From contig DASYVJ010000003.1 in assembly GCA_035937155.1 (NCBI GenBank), positions 1-64,000 on the forward strand: a stretch of DNA of 64,000 nucleotides, read 5' to 3'. Positions 6,560 to 14,926 of the stretch are shown one piece after another. The stretch's first letter is position 1. Each line of letters begins with the position of its first letter. The notes under the pieces were generated by a model, which was not told where the DNA came from, did no database searches, and was given only the letters and a program-made list of their open reading frames with translations. Source of the stretch: Palsa-870 sp035937155. Its GTDB lineage: Bacteria > Chloroflexota > Dormibacteria > Dormibacterales > Dormibacteraceae. The position numbers were made by a program, and so were the translations under genes.

Positions 6560-9500
6560 CGTCTCCCCCGTCCGTTGCCGTTGGACTGCGCCTTCGGCCG
6601 CACCGTCTCGAGCCGGGTCGCGGTTTGCCCCACCAGCTCGTCGATCTCAGCAGTGAGCGACGGACCGGCGAGCACATGATAGCGATCGGCATTCACGATC
6701 ACCTCACGGCTGCCGACCACCACGTGGAGGACGACTTCGTCCGTCCCTGGGTGGCGCGCGAGCACCGCCTCGAGGCGCTCGGCCAGTCCCGAGTCGCTGT
6801 TCGGGATACGTACGTGGACGAGCTGCCGGCGGGCCACGGGGAGGCACTCCGGGTCGTCCCACAGCCACGCCATGTCCGCGACGATCGAAGCCGTTTCCAC
6901 CTCGGGTTCCATGTCGGGATCAAGCGGCGGAGCTCCGCTCGCACCGCTCGCTCGCGTGCTGCCGGCACGAGCGTCCACCTTGCCAAGCACGACCACCACC
7001 TTGTCCGGCTCGAACAGCAGCCGGACCTGCTCAAAGATGCGCGGGAAAAGCACTATGTCGACCGTCCCGGTCAGGTCCTCGAGTGACGCATAGGCCATGA
7101 TCTGCCCCTTGCGCGTAACGACTCGGCGCACCTCGCGCACTAATCCCGCGACGCGTACCTCCGAATCCTGCAGCGCGCTCGTCACTTCGACGGCCTGGGT
7201 ATCGGAGAGCTTGGCCAGCTCGGCCGTGATGCGGCGCAGCGGGTGGTCGCTCAGATACAACCCGAGCAGCTCTTTCTCGAGCCGCAGCTTCTCCTCCCCC
7301 GCCATCGGCGCGACATCGATCAGCAGGCCGTAGTCGTCCGCCTGCGTCTCGGGTGAGCCGACCATGTCGAGCAGCGACGTCTGGCCTGACTCACGGTCGC
7401 GCCGCGCCCGCTCCGCCCGGCTGACGGCATGGTCGAGCGCCGTTAGGAGGCGGGCCCGCTCGCCCAACGAGTCGCAGGCACCTGATTGGACTAGCGCCTC
7501 CAGCACTCGGCGGTTCACGTCCTGGATCGCAGACGTGCGCTCGCACAGGTCCTCCAGCGACTTGAACGGGCCGTCGGCGTCGCGCAGCGCAACGATGCTC
7601 TCCACCGCATGCTGCCCGACGTTCTTGATCGCGGCCAGCCCGAACAAGATGCGTCCGTCACTCATCGAGAAGTCGGCGCGCGATCGATTGATGTCGGGCG
7701 CCAGCACATCGATGCCGCGGATCCGGCAGTCGACGATCGCGGTCGCCACCCTGTCCGCACTGCCCTCCATGTGGATGAGCAGAGCCGTCATGTACTCGAG
7801 GGGGTAATTGACCTTCAGGTAAGCGGTCTGATAGCTGATCACGCCGTAAGCGGCTGAATGTGCGCGGTTGAAACCGTATTCGGCGAACTTGGCGATCCCG
7901 TCGAAAAGCGCTTCACCCGTCGACTTCGAGATGCCGCGCTCGACCGTCCCATCTACGAACTTCGTGCGCAGCTTCGCCATCTTGACCTTGTCCTTCTTGC
8001 CCATCGCCGCACGAAGGATGTCTGCCTCGCTCATCGTGAATCCGGCCAGCTCGCGGGCGGCCATCATCACCTGCTCTTGGTAGATCATCACGCCGTACGT
8101 CTCGCGCAGAATCGGCTCGAGGCGCTCGTGCATGTACTCGATTGGCTCGCGACCCTGCTTGCGCGCGACGTAGGCGGGAATGTTGACCATCGGGCCCGGC
8201 CGGAACAAGGCGATGGCGGCCGAGACGTCGGAGAAGCTCTGCGGCCGCATGTCCATGAGCATCCGGCGCATGCCCGCACCTTCGAGCTGGAACACGCCAT
8301 GTGTGTCGCCGTTGGAGATGAGCTCGTAAGTTTTGGCGTCGTCGAACGGCAATTGCTCGATGTCGATCTCGAGGCCCCGATGCTCCTTGAGCAGCCGGAG
8401 GCAGGTGGCGATGATGTCGAGGTTCTGCAGGCCCAGGAAGTCGATCTTCAGCAGGCCGATGTCGCCGACCGCCTTCATGTCGTACTGCGTCACCACCGCC
8501 TCTCGGCCCGGTCCGTACTGCAGAGGCGTGTAGCGCACCAGCGGCTCCGGCGCGATGACGACGCCGGCCGCATGCGTGCTCACGTTGCGTGAGACTCCCT
8601 CGAGCGTGCGGGCGACGTCGATCAGGCGCTTCTGCTCCTCGTTCGACTCGTAGGCCTCGCGAAACTCCGGGACCTCCTTGATCGTGTCGTCGAGAGTCTT
8701 CGAGCGGCCCTGCCAAACCGGGACCAGCTTGGCCAGGCGATCGGTGTCGCGCAGCGGCACCTCCAGCACGCGACCCACGTCTCGGATCGCGGCCTTCGAC
8801 GCCATCGTCGTGAACGTGATGATCTGGGCCACGCGGTCGGACCCGTACTTTTCAGAGACGTAGCGGATCACCTTTTCACGGCCCTCCACCGAGAAGTCGC
8901 AGTCGATATCAGGCATCGAGACGCGGTCGATGTTGAGGAAGCGCTCGAATATCAAGCCGTGCTGCAGCGGATCGAGGTTGGTGATGCCCAGGCAGTACGA
9001 GACGAGACTGCCCGCCGCGCTGCCGCGGCCTGGTCCGACGACGATGCCCTGCTTCCGCGCGAAGTTATAGAAGTCCCACACGATCAGGAAGTAGGAGGCG
9101 TAGCCGGTCTGACTGATGACCGAAAGCTCGAGCTCAGCACGCTCCTTGACTGCCGCGACCGGTTCGCCGTATCGCCACGTGACGCCCTCGAGCACCAGCT
9201 TGCGGAGGTACTGGTCCGGCGTCATCGCGTCGGGGACGTCGAACGGGGGCAGTAGGGTGTTGCCCAGCTTCAGCTTGAGGTCGACCATGTCCGCTACGTC
9301 GAGCGTGCTGGCCAGGGCGTCGGGTAGATCCGCGAAAGCGGTGCTCATCTCCTCCGGAGTCTTCAGGTAGTTCTCCTGCGACGAGAATCGCCAGCGGTTC
9401 GGATCGTTGAAGCGCGCGCCGGTCTGAAGGCACAGCAGCACGTCGTGTGCCTCGGAGTCGTGGCGATGGACGTAGTGCAGGTCGTTGGTAGCGCACAGCC

Positions 9501-10110
9501 GCAGGCCGAATTCCTTGCCGAAACCGGTCAGCGCTTCGTTGACCACGTCCTGGCGGTCGATGCCATGTCGCTGCACCTCGAGCAGGAACCGGTCCTTGCC
9601 GAAGATGTCGCGATACGCGGCGACCGATTCTCGGGCCCCCTCGATGTCCCCGTCTGAGATCCGACTGGCGGCCTCACCCTGCAGGCAGCCCGACAGGGCG
9701 ATCAAGCCTTTCGAGTGCTCGGCCAGGATCTCCTTGTCGATGCGGGGTTTGTAGTACATCCCCTCCATCTGGCCGACCGTGCAGAGCTTCATGAGGTTGA
9801 GATAGCCATCGTGATCGGCGGCCAGGAGGGTCAGGTGGTTGGGGTCGCGGTCGACCCTTCCCTCGCGCAGCAGGCGTGAGCGTGGTGCGACGTAGACCTC
9901 GCAGCCGATGATCGGCTTGATGCCGGCGTCCTTGCACGCTTTGTAGAAATGAATCGCGCCGTACATGACGCCGTGGTCGGTGAGGGCAAGAGCGGGCATC
10001 TCGAGCTCGGCCGCGCGGCCCACCATCGCTGGGATGCGACTGGCCCCATCGAGCAGCGAGTACTCGGTGTGGTTGTGCAGGTGAACGAAGTTTTTAGGGG
10101 CGTGCGACAT
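6556..10110 (-). CDS. dnaE: DNA polymerase III alpha subunit
   Basis: The replicative polymerase, 1184 residues, the usual DnaE1 length. Domains in order: an N-terminal PHP domain with HLHNHTEYSLLDG (10-22), the C-family palm with PGRGSAAGSLVSY and the catalytic acid pair in PDIDCDFS (about 400-407), fingers, a helix-hairpin-helix stretch (SAAIALFRPGP to NRAHSAAYGVISYQ), and an OB fold (about 985-1060, VRVAGLVREVRRV). The C-terminal tail is basic (GNGRGRR). It is divergent from the aminotransferase at 10178. On its strand TTAGACT lies about 36 nt before the ATG. The gene is immediately followed by mtrB with a 4-base overlap. Confidence 0.98.
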   Translation of the reverse strand: MSHAPKNFVHLHNHTEYSLLDGASRIPAMVGRAAELEMPALALTDHGVMYGAIHFYKACKDAGIKPIIGCEVYVAPRSRLLREGRVDRDPNHLTLLAADHDGYLNLMKLCTVGQMEGMYYKPRIDKEILAEHSKGLIALSGCLQGEAASRISDGDIEGARESVAAYRDIFGKDRFLLEVQRHGIDRQDVVNEALTGFGKEFGLRLCATNDLHYVHRHDSEAHDVLLCLQTGARFNDPNRWRFSSQENYLKTPEEMSTAFADLPDALASTLDVADMVDLKLKLGNTLLPPFDVPDAMTPDQYLRKLVLEGVTWRYGEPVAAVKERAELELSVISQTGYASYFLIVWDFYNFARKQGIVVGPGRGSAAGSLVSYCLGITNLDPLQHGLIFERFLNIDRVSMPDIDCDFSVEGREKVIRYVSEKYGSDRVAQIITFTTMASKAAIRDVGRVLEVPLRDTDRLAKLVPVWQGRSKTLDDTIKEVPEFREAYESNEEQKRLIDVARTLEGVSRNVSTHAAGVVIAPEPLVRYTPLQYGPGREAVVTQYDMKAVGDIGLLKIDFLGLQNLDIIATCLRLLKEHRGLEIDIEQLPFDDAKTYELISNGDTHGVFQLEGAGMRRMLMDMRPQSFSDVSAAIALFRPGPMVNIPAYVARKQGREPIEYMHERLEPILRETYGVMIYQEQVMMAARELAGFTMSEADILRAAMGKKDKVKMAKLRTKFVDGTVERGISKSTGEALFDGIAKFAEYGFNRAHSAAYGVISYQTAYLKVNYPLEYMTALLIHMEGSADRVATAIVDCRIRGIDVLAPDINRSRADFSMSDGRILFGLAAIKNVGQHAVESIVALRDADGPFKSLEDLCERTSAIQDVNRRVLEALVQSGACDSLGERARLLTALDHAVSRAERARRDRESGQTSLLDMVGSPETQADDYGLLIDVAPMAGEEKLRLEKELLGLYLSDHPLRRITAELAKLSDTQAVEVTSALQDSEVRVAGLVREVRRVVTRKGQIMAYASLEDLTGTVDIVLFPRIFEQVRLLFEPDKVVVVLGKVDARAGSTRASGASGAPPLDPDMEPEVETASIVADMAWLWDDPECLPVARRQLVHVRIPNSDSGLAERLEAVLARHPGTDEVVLHVVVGSREVIVNADRYHVLAGPSLTAEIDELVGQTATRLETVRPKAQSNGNGRGRR

Positions 10111-10165
10111 CGTTTTGAGTTGGGAGTGGCGGAACCCCGTGGATAGTCTAAGGGCGATCTCCCTC

Positions 10166-10171
10166 TAGCAT
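10166..10171 (+). promoter_or_regulatory. -10 box (TAGCAT) of the aminotransferase gene
   Basis: TAGCAT ends 6 nt before the GTG at 10178 and no ribosome site fits between, so transcription probably begins at or next to the start codon (leaderless-type). Confidence 0.5.
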
Positions 10172-10177
10172 TCCCTC

Positions 10178-11332
10178 GTGCCTTCACTCGCCCATTTGCC
10201 CGCCGAGGCCCACCACTCAGGGATTCGCGAGATCGCGAATGAAGCATTGCGGACACCGGGCGCAATACGCCTCGACGTCGGGCAGCCCAACTTCCCCACT
10301 CCCAAGCACATCGGCGATGCGGGCAAGCGCGCGATCGACGAGAACAAGACCTTCTACACGCACACGCAGGGCTTGCTCTCGCTCCGCGAGAAGCTCGTTT
10401 CCAAGCTCGAGCGAGTGAACGGAATCCGCGTCACGCCCGACCGGATCGCATGCGGACCTGGCGGCGTGGGCGCGCTCGCGGCAGTGTTTGGTGCCGTGCT
10501 CGAACGCGGCGATGAGGTCTTGATGCCGGACCCCGGTTGGCCAAACACACGCCTCATGCTGGCCTGGACTGGAGCCAACGGCGTCTTCTATCCGTGCTCG
10601 GCCAAGGACGGCTTTCAGCCGGACCTGGACGCACTCGCGCGCCTGGTCACCCCTCGCACCAAGATGCTGCTGATCAACAGCCCGAACAACCCGACTGGAG
10701 CTGTATATCCGGAGGCCACAGTCGCGCGACTCGTCGAGCTCGCGAAGCGACACAACCTGTGGCTGCTGAGCGACGAGTGCTACGACCAGATCATCCTCGA
10801 CGGCTCGTGGACGAGCCCCGCCAGCCTCGCGCCAGACGACCCGCGAATCGCGAGCGTGTTCACCTTCTCGAAGTCGTATTCGATGACCGGCTGGCGGATC
10901 GGCTACGTGGCGGGCTCGGCTGAGCTGATCGACACCGCGACCAAGGTCCTCGAATCAAATTCTTCTTGCGTGTCGACCATCAGCCAGGTCGCCGCAGAGG
11001 CGGCTCTCGACGGGCCACAGGACTGCGTCGGTGAGATGGTTGCGGCCTACCGGCACCGCCGGAATCTCGTGGTGGACATCCTGCGTGAGGCCGGCATGCT
11101 CGTGAACGAGCCCACGGGCGCCTTCTACTGCATGGCCGACATTTCACGCAGCCGCCTGCACTCGCGCGACTTCGTGTTCAAGCTGCTGCGCGAAAAAGGA
11201 GTCTCGGTGGCTCCGGGGAGCGCCTTCGGAGAGGTGGCCGCCGGCGCCGTCAGGATCAGCCTGGCCAGCTCGGACACCGATCTCAGGGAAGGAGTGGGCC
11301 GGCTGGCTGAGTTCGTCCAGGAGCTCACCTAA
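10178..11332 (+). CDS. PLP-dependent class I/II aminotransferase
   Basis: A 384-residue fold-type I aminotransferase of the aspartate-aminotransferase superfamily. Visible motifs are NSPNNPTG (binding the cofactor phosphate region and the substrate carboxylate), LLSDECYDQI (Asp contacting the PLP ring nitrogen, Tyr contacting O3'), FSKSYSMTGWRIGY with the Schiff-base Lys, and a C-terminal VRISLASS with the carboxylate-binding Arg. Substrate choice (Asp, Ala or aromatic) is not readable from this. The GTG start at 10178 follows a TAGCAT box at leaderless spacing and is divergent from dnaE. A double-hairpin repeat lies just past the stop. Confidence 0.9.
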   Translation: MPSLAHLPAEAHHSGIREIANEALRTPGAIRLDVGQPNFPTPKHIGDAGKRAIDENKTFYTHTQGLLSLREKLVSKLERVNGIRVTPDRIACGPGGVGALAAVFGAVLERGDEVLMPDPGWPNTRLMLAWTGANGVFYPCSAKDGFQPDLDALARLVTPRTKMLLINSPNNPTGAVYPEATVARLVELAKRHNLWLLSDECYDQIILDGSWTSPASLAPDDPRIASVFTFSKSYSMTGWRIGYVAGSAELIDTATKVLESNSSCVSTISQVAAEAALDGPQDCVGEMVAAYRHRRNLVVDILREAGMLVNEPTGAFYCMADISRSRLHSRDFVFKLLREKGVSVAPGSAFGEVAAGAVRISLASSDTDLREGVGRLAEFVQELT

Positions 11333-11344
11333 CAACAACAGAAC

Positions 11345-11408
11345 CCATCCCCCCACCCGGCCGAGCCCGCTATGCGGGCGGGCCGACCTCCCCCCGGGGT
11401 GGGGAGGC
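11345..11408 (+). repeat. Double-hairpin intergenic repeat, subfamily I, copy A
   Basis: CCCCCCACCCGGCC, then a GAGCCCGC-TATG-CGGGC hairpin, then GGCCGACCTCCCC and a second hairpin closing with GGGGTGGGGAGG. The same order occurs at 16323, 24024 and 24931. It lies between convergent genes and may also serve as their terminator. Confidence 0.7.
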
Positions 11409-11571
11409 TAGGCCTTTTCTTGGCCGGGGCCGTAACCGTATACTGCCGCCCGCGTTGAATACGTCGTGCTGCTGCTGAGACCCCTGCTGCTCCTGGCCAT
11501 CAGAAACCTTGGCCCGGGACGCCTTCGGCTGGCCGTCCTACGCGTCGGATACGGCCTCAACGCGTTCTAGG

Positions 11572-12837
11572 CTACCTCTGCAGTAGAGCCACGCTCTCGA
11601 TGTGGTAGGTCTGCGGGAACATGTCCACGATCGCGGCTCGCCGGACCCGATAGCCACCCCTGACCAGCGCGATCAGGTCGCGCGCATGCGTCGAAGGCTC
11701 GCAGGACACGTACACCAGCCGGTCGACGCCGAGCCGGATCAGCTCTCCGATCGCCGCCGGTTCGCAGCCTGCACGCGGCGGATCCAGGATCGCCGCCTGG
11801 TGCTGCCCGAGCCGCACCTGGCGCAGCACCGTTTCCACCTTCCCGGGTAGGTACTCGACCTTGGCCGCGTTGATGCGCGCATTCAGGCGACCCAGCTGGA
11901 CGGCGCGCGGGTTCTCCTCGATCGCTGTCACGCCCGCGGCGTCGCGCGCGACCGCGACCGATAGGGTCCCGATGCCCGCGTAGAGGTCGAGCACGCGATC
12001 GGTTGGACCGGCCCCGAGCATGTCGAGCGCCGTTCGGTACAGGACCAGCATCTGCTGGTAGTTGGTCTGCACGAAGGTGTCGCTGCGCACGCGAAATGTG
12101 AGGTCCCAGAAGTCCAGCGTCATGGCGTCGTCGAGCAGCACTTGATCGGGCAACAGCTCGGCCACTCGGGCGGCGAATTCTTCGCGCGGCCAACGAGGCT
12201 CGCGGCCACGGTGACGCATCCGCCAGAGCAGGCCTCGCCCACCGGGCTCCACGGTGAGGAGCAGGTTCTGCAGGTCCTCGAGCTTCATCTCGCTGGCGGC
12301 CTGCGCGAAGGCCGGCAGCGCTTGCTCGATCCGCAGGTTGTGGATCAGGCAAGAATCGATAGGCAAAACCGAGTGCGAACGAAGCCGGTGAAAACCGAAA
12401 CGCCACGTGCCGACATCTGAATTGGCGCCCTGCGCGCGACCGGCGGAGATCGCCTCGAACTCGCCGCGGATCCGATAGCGCCACGGTTCTTCCATACCGA
12501 GGACCGGCGTGTCGGGCGGGAGGCGAAGGCCCGCGCGAGACCAGGCCTCTTCGACCACCTGGCGCTTGAGCTCCAGCTGGTGCGAGTACACAGCATGCTG
12601 GAGCTGGCACCCGCCACATTCGCCGAAGTAAGGACACGGAGCGGCAACGCGGTGCGGTGAAGGCTCGATGACTCGTGTCGCTGCGGCCACGGCGACGCCG
12701 CCTTGCCGGCCGCGCGGCTCGGCCTCCACGACCTCGCCCGGCAGGGCGTAGTTGACAAGCCACACCTTGCCATCGTCTCGGGCTACCGCCGCGCCGCCAT
12801 GCGCCGGCGCGGTCGGCCGCAGGATCAACGGCGCCAC
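11572..12837 (-). CDS. Class I SAM RNA uracil-C5 methyltransferase (RlmD/RumA-TrmA family)
   Basis: A 421-residue enzyme that forms 5-methyluridine in 23S rRNA or tRNA. It has an N-terminal TRAM-like part (residues 1-55), an iron-sulfur cluster motif CPYFGECGGC (Cys68, Cys74, Cys77), the SAM-binding strand VLDLYAGIGTLSV, DPPRAGC, and the catalytic Cys in YVSCEPSTHARDL. The RlmD subgroup uses the FeS cluster, which favours rRNA as substrate, but the family is often mis-split, so no symbol is given. The GTG start at 12837 overlaps the 3' end of the PHP phosphatase gene by 13 bases, indicating one transcript. Confidence 0.9.
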   Translation of the reverse strand: MAPLILRPTAPAHGGAAVARDDGKVWLVNYALPGEVVEAEPRGRQGGVAVAAATRVIEPSPHRVAAPCPYFGECGGCQLQHAVYSHQLELKRQVVEEAWSRAGLRLPPDTPVLGMEEPWRYRIRGEFEAISAGRAQGANSDVGTWRFGFHRLRSHSVLPIDSCLIHNLRIEQALPAFAQAASEMKLEDLQNLLLTVEPGGRGLLWRMRHRGREPRWPREEFAARVAELLPDQVLLDDAMTLDFWDLTFRVRSDTFVQTNYQQMLVLYRTALDMLGAGPTDRVLDLYAGIGTLSVAVARDAAGVTAIEENPRAVQLGRLNARINAAKVEYLPGKVETVLRQVRLGQHQAAILDPPRAGCEPAAIGELIRLGVDRLVYVSCEPSTHARDLIALVRGGYRVRRAAIVDMFPQTYHIESVALLQR

Positions 12838-13616
12838 AAGGCCATCGGGTCGCGGGCGGGCTTGAACCCCGCCGCCTCGACCATCTGAGTCGCCAGCTTG
12901 AACCCCTCAGCGACCTTGTCGGGCTGGTGCGCATCGCTGCCGTACTGCACCGCCTGCCCCCCCACTTCGCGCCACCAGCGCACCACGGTGATGTCCGGAC
13001 ACAGCGTCTTGCCGCGGGTCGTGTTGACCTCGAGCACGCGCCCAGTGCGCGCGGCCGCGATGAGGATGGCGCGAATCTCGGCCTCGTAGTCCTCCTCGCG
13101 GTATGGGGCTAGGCCGTCCTGCCAGTAGCGCTTCGGGTAGTCGAGGTGGGCCAGCGTCTCGAACCCCTGCCCGCCGTCCAGCATGGCCAGGGTCTCGCGA
13201 AAGTACTCCCTCACGGCTCGCGGAAAGTCGATGCCCGGGTGGTCGCGGAACTGGCTCGCGTCGAGCAACTCGCCGTCGAGGCGGATGCAGTGGATCGACC
13301 CGTGCACCTGGTCGAGCGGGCCGGCCGCCAGCACCTCGGCGACCTCGCCAGGGAACCAGTGGGGCTCACCGAGCTCGACGCCGGTAAGGATGCGCAGCCC
13401 CTTGAACTTCGTCCGGCAGCGCTCGACCGCGTCGAAGTAGCTCGCGATGTCGACTGCATGCTGGCCCTCGTGGACGAGCGCCCAGTCGGCGTGCTCTGTG
13501 AAGGCGATGGCCGGCAGCCCAACCTCGATCGCCCGCTCACAGCTGCGCTCCATGTGCCCCCGAGGGGCGTCCCACGACCATTCCGTATGGACGTGGAGGT
13601 CAGGCGGCAGGGGCAC
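12825..13616 (-). CDS. PHP-domain phosphoesterase, histidinol-phosphatase (HisK/HisJ) type
   Basis: A 263-residue protein with the polymerase-and-histidinol-phosphatase fold. Metal ligands are visible: His8 and His10 in DLHVHTEWSWD, FTEHADWA, the Glu of GVELGE, VHGSIHCI, LAHLDYPKRY and the final GSDAHQPDKV. Domain length and motif order suit a histidinol-phosphate phosphatase, which makes L-histidinol from its phosphate, but other small phosphoesters are possible because no his genes are near. Start ATG at 13616. The next gene, the RNA methyltransferase, overlaps its end. Confidence 0.85.
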   Translation of the reverse strand: MPLPPDLHVHTEWSWDAPRGHMERSCERAIEVGLPAIAFTEHADWALVHEGQHAVDIASYFDAVERCRTKFKGLRILTGVELGEPHWFPGEVAEVLAAGPLDQVHGSIHCIRLDGELLDASQFRDHPGIDFPRAVREYFRETLAMLDGGQGFETLAHLDYPKRYWQDGLAPYREEDYEAEIRAILIAAARTGRVLEVNTTRGKTLCPDITVVRWWREVGGQAVQYGSDAHQPDKVAEGFKLATQMVEAAGFKPARDPMALWRR

Positions 13617-13669
13617 CGGACAAGGCTACCCGTAGTAGCGAGCCAGAGCGTGAGACGGCAGGCTGTGGA

Positions 13670-13675
13670 TAAAAT
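13670..13675 (+). promoter_or_regulatory. -10 box (TAAAAT) of the 13684 gene
   Basis: TAAAAT ends 8 nt before the GTG at 13684, with no ribosome site between; consistent with a leaderless or near-leaderless transcript. Confidence 0.5.
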
Positions 13676-13683
13676 GGCCCGCG

Positions 13684-14007
13684 GTGGGGTACGTGGTGCT
13701 TGGTATTACCGATGCGCTTGGAGGGCCATTGCTTGGAATTGGTCTCTACCTCCTCGTACGAGGCCGCTTCCCAGCCTGGTGGAAGGACTGGATGCTTTGG
13801 CCCGGGGTAAAGGCCACGCCGGCGGTGGCTCGCTTGAATGGCTTGACCGCCATCGGGCTGGGTGCATCGTTGGTGGGGATCGGGCTCAGCTCCCTCGTGC
13901 CTGAGTTCGTGGGCGGCCTGCTCGTTTTGCTGGCAATCGTTGCCTACCTCCTGGGTGCCGGCGTGTTCGCCTACGGCACCTGGCGCTCACGCCGGATCGC
14001 GCGGTAG
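13684..14007 (+). CDS. Small membrane protein of unknown function
   Basis: A 107-residue protein with three likely membrane helices (about residues 5-25, 53-71 and 76-97) and a basic C-terminus (WRSRRIAR). The loop WWKDWMLWPGVKATP between helices 1 and 2 is rich in Trp. No family was recognised. The GTG start is supported by the TAAAAT box 8 nt upstream. It stands alone between two minus-strand genes and is convergent with the secreted protein at 14036, 28 bases away. Confidence 0.6.
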   Translation: MGYVVLGITDALGGPLLGIGLYLLVRGRFPAWWKDWMLWPGVKATPAVARLNGLTAIGLGASLVGIGLSSLVPEFVGGLLVLLAIVAYLLGAGVFAYGTWRSRRIAR

Positions 14008-14035
14008 AGGCGCGACCAGAAAACCGGTCCTGGAC

Positions 14036-14890
14036 TCAGCAGGAACCCGCCGATTCCCGACACACCGCCACCGCGGCACCCGTCGCGTTGGCCAGCACTC
14101 GCCCGCCGAGCTGGCTGGCCAGGGTCACAGTCACGATGCGCTGCTCCGCTATCGCAGGGCACGCCGCGCCACCGGACGAGGCGTGAGGAATCGTCCACAA
14201 GGCAATCGCAGCGGCCGAAGCGGACTCCGCGACCACGCCCTTGTATTCAGCACCGCAGGGACCTGAGGTCGACGGCGCGCCCCAGAACTTGAAATTGATG
14301 ACTCGCCCATCCTTCCCCACCGCGGCGCTTTCCGACGCCGCGCTGCTCATCCCGTCGGCCCAGTAGGCGGTCAGCGGCAGGGCAGGAAAGGCCAGGTCCC
14401 CGGTGACCACGGTCGATGTAAAGAGCCAGGCGCTCATCGTCGCAGTGCCGCGGTCGGTCTTGAACTGGGTGGTAGTGAAGCGCGCGCCGGTCAGGGCCAG
14501 CGCAGCCACCGCCGTGCAGTCCTGGCTGCGCGCGCCCGGTGGCGGGTGCGACCTCGCGGCGACAGCGTCCGCGGCCGAGATCGCAGGATAGGTCGCGTTC
14601 ACTCCGTCGGCCCAGCTGGCGACCGCCTGGCCGGGGACCCCGGAAGGCAGCGGAGCACCCGGCACGAACTTGTTGCACAGGCCGGCGATCTTGGCCTCGT
14701 TGCTCGCAAAGGCCCCGCCGGCGGGTAGGAGGTCCCAGAACAGGACAATCGGCCTGGGCACCTGGTCCGCCCGGAAACCCGCCCAGGCGGCGACGGCGGC
14801 GGTGGGTGGGCTTGGCGGGGGATTGGCGGCAGCCGGACCTCCACAGGCAAACGCCGTCAAGAGCACAGCAAGACCAAGCCGCAGCTTCAT
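14036..14890 (-). CDS. Secreted or lipid-anchored protein of unknown function
   Basis: A predicted exported protein of about 284 residues from the ATG at 14890 (an earlier in-frame ATG at 14917 gives nine extra residues). The N-terminus KLRLGLAVLLTAFACGG is a signal sequence whose Cys could be lipidated, although the residues before it are not a perfect lipobox. A Pro/Ala-rich linker and a globular part follow with several Cys residues (ARSQDCTAV, SGPCGAEY, GGAACPAIAE, VAVCRESAGSC), suggesting disulfides outside the cell. No family recognised. It lies downstream of gatB on the same strand? No: gatB ends at 14927 and this gene begins at 14890, so it directly follows gatB and may be the last gene of that transcript. 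Confidence 0.65.
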   Translation of the reverse strand: MKLRLGLAVLLTAFACGGPAAANPPPSPPTAAVAAWAGFRADQVPRPIVLFWDLLPAGGAFASNEAKIAGLCNKFVPGAPLPSGVPGQAVASWADGVNATYPAISAADAVAARSHPPPGARSQDCTAVAALALTGARFTTTQFKTDRGTATMSAWLFTSTVVTGDLAFPALPLTAYWADGMSSAASESAAVGKDGRVINFKFWGAPSTSGPCGAEYKGVVAESASAAAIALWTIPHASSGGAACPAIAEQRIVTVTLASQLGGRVLANATGAAVAVCRESAGSC

Positions 14891-14926
14891 GCCGTACCGA
14901 ACGGGCCTCGGCTCCACGCCGTAACG

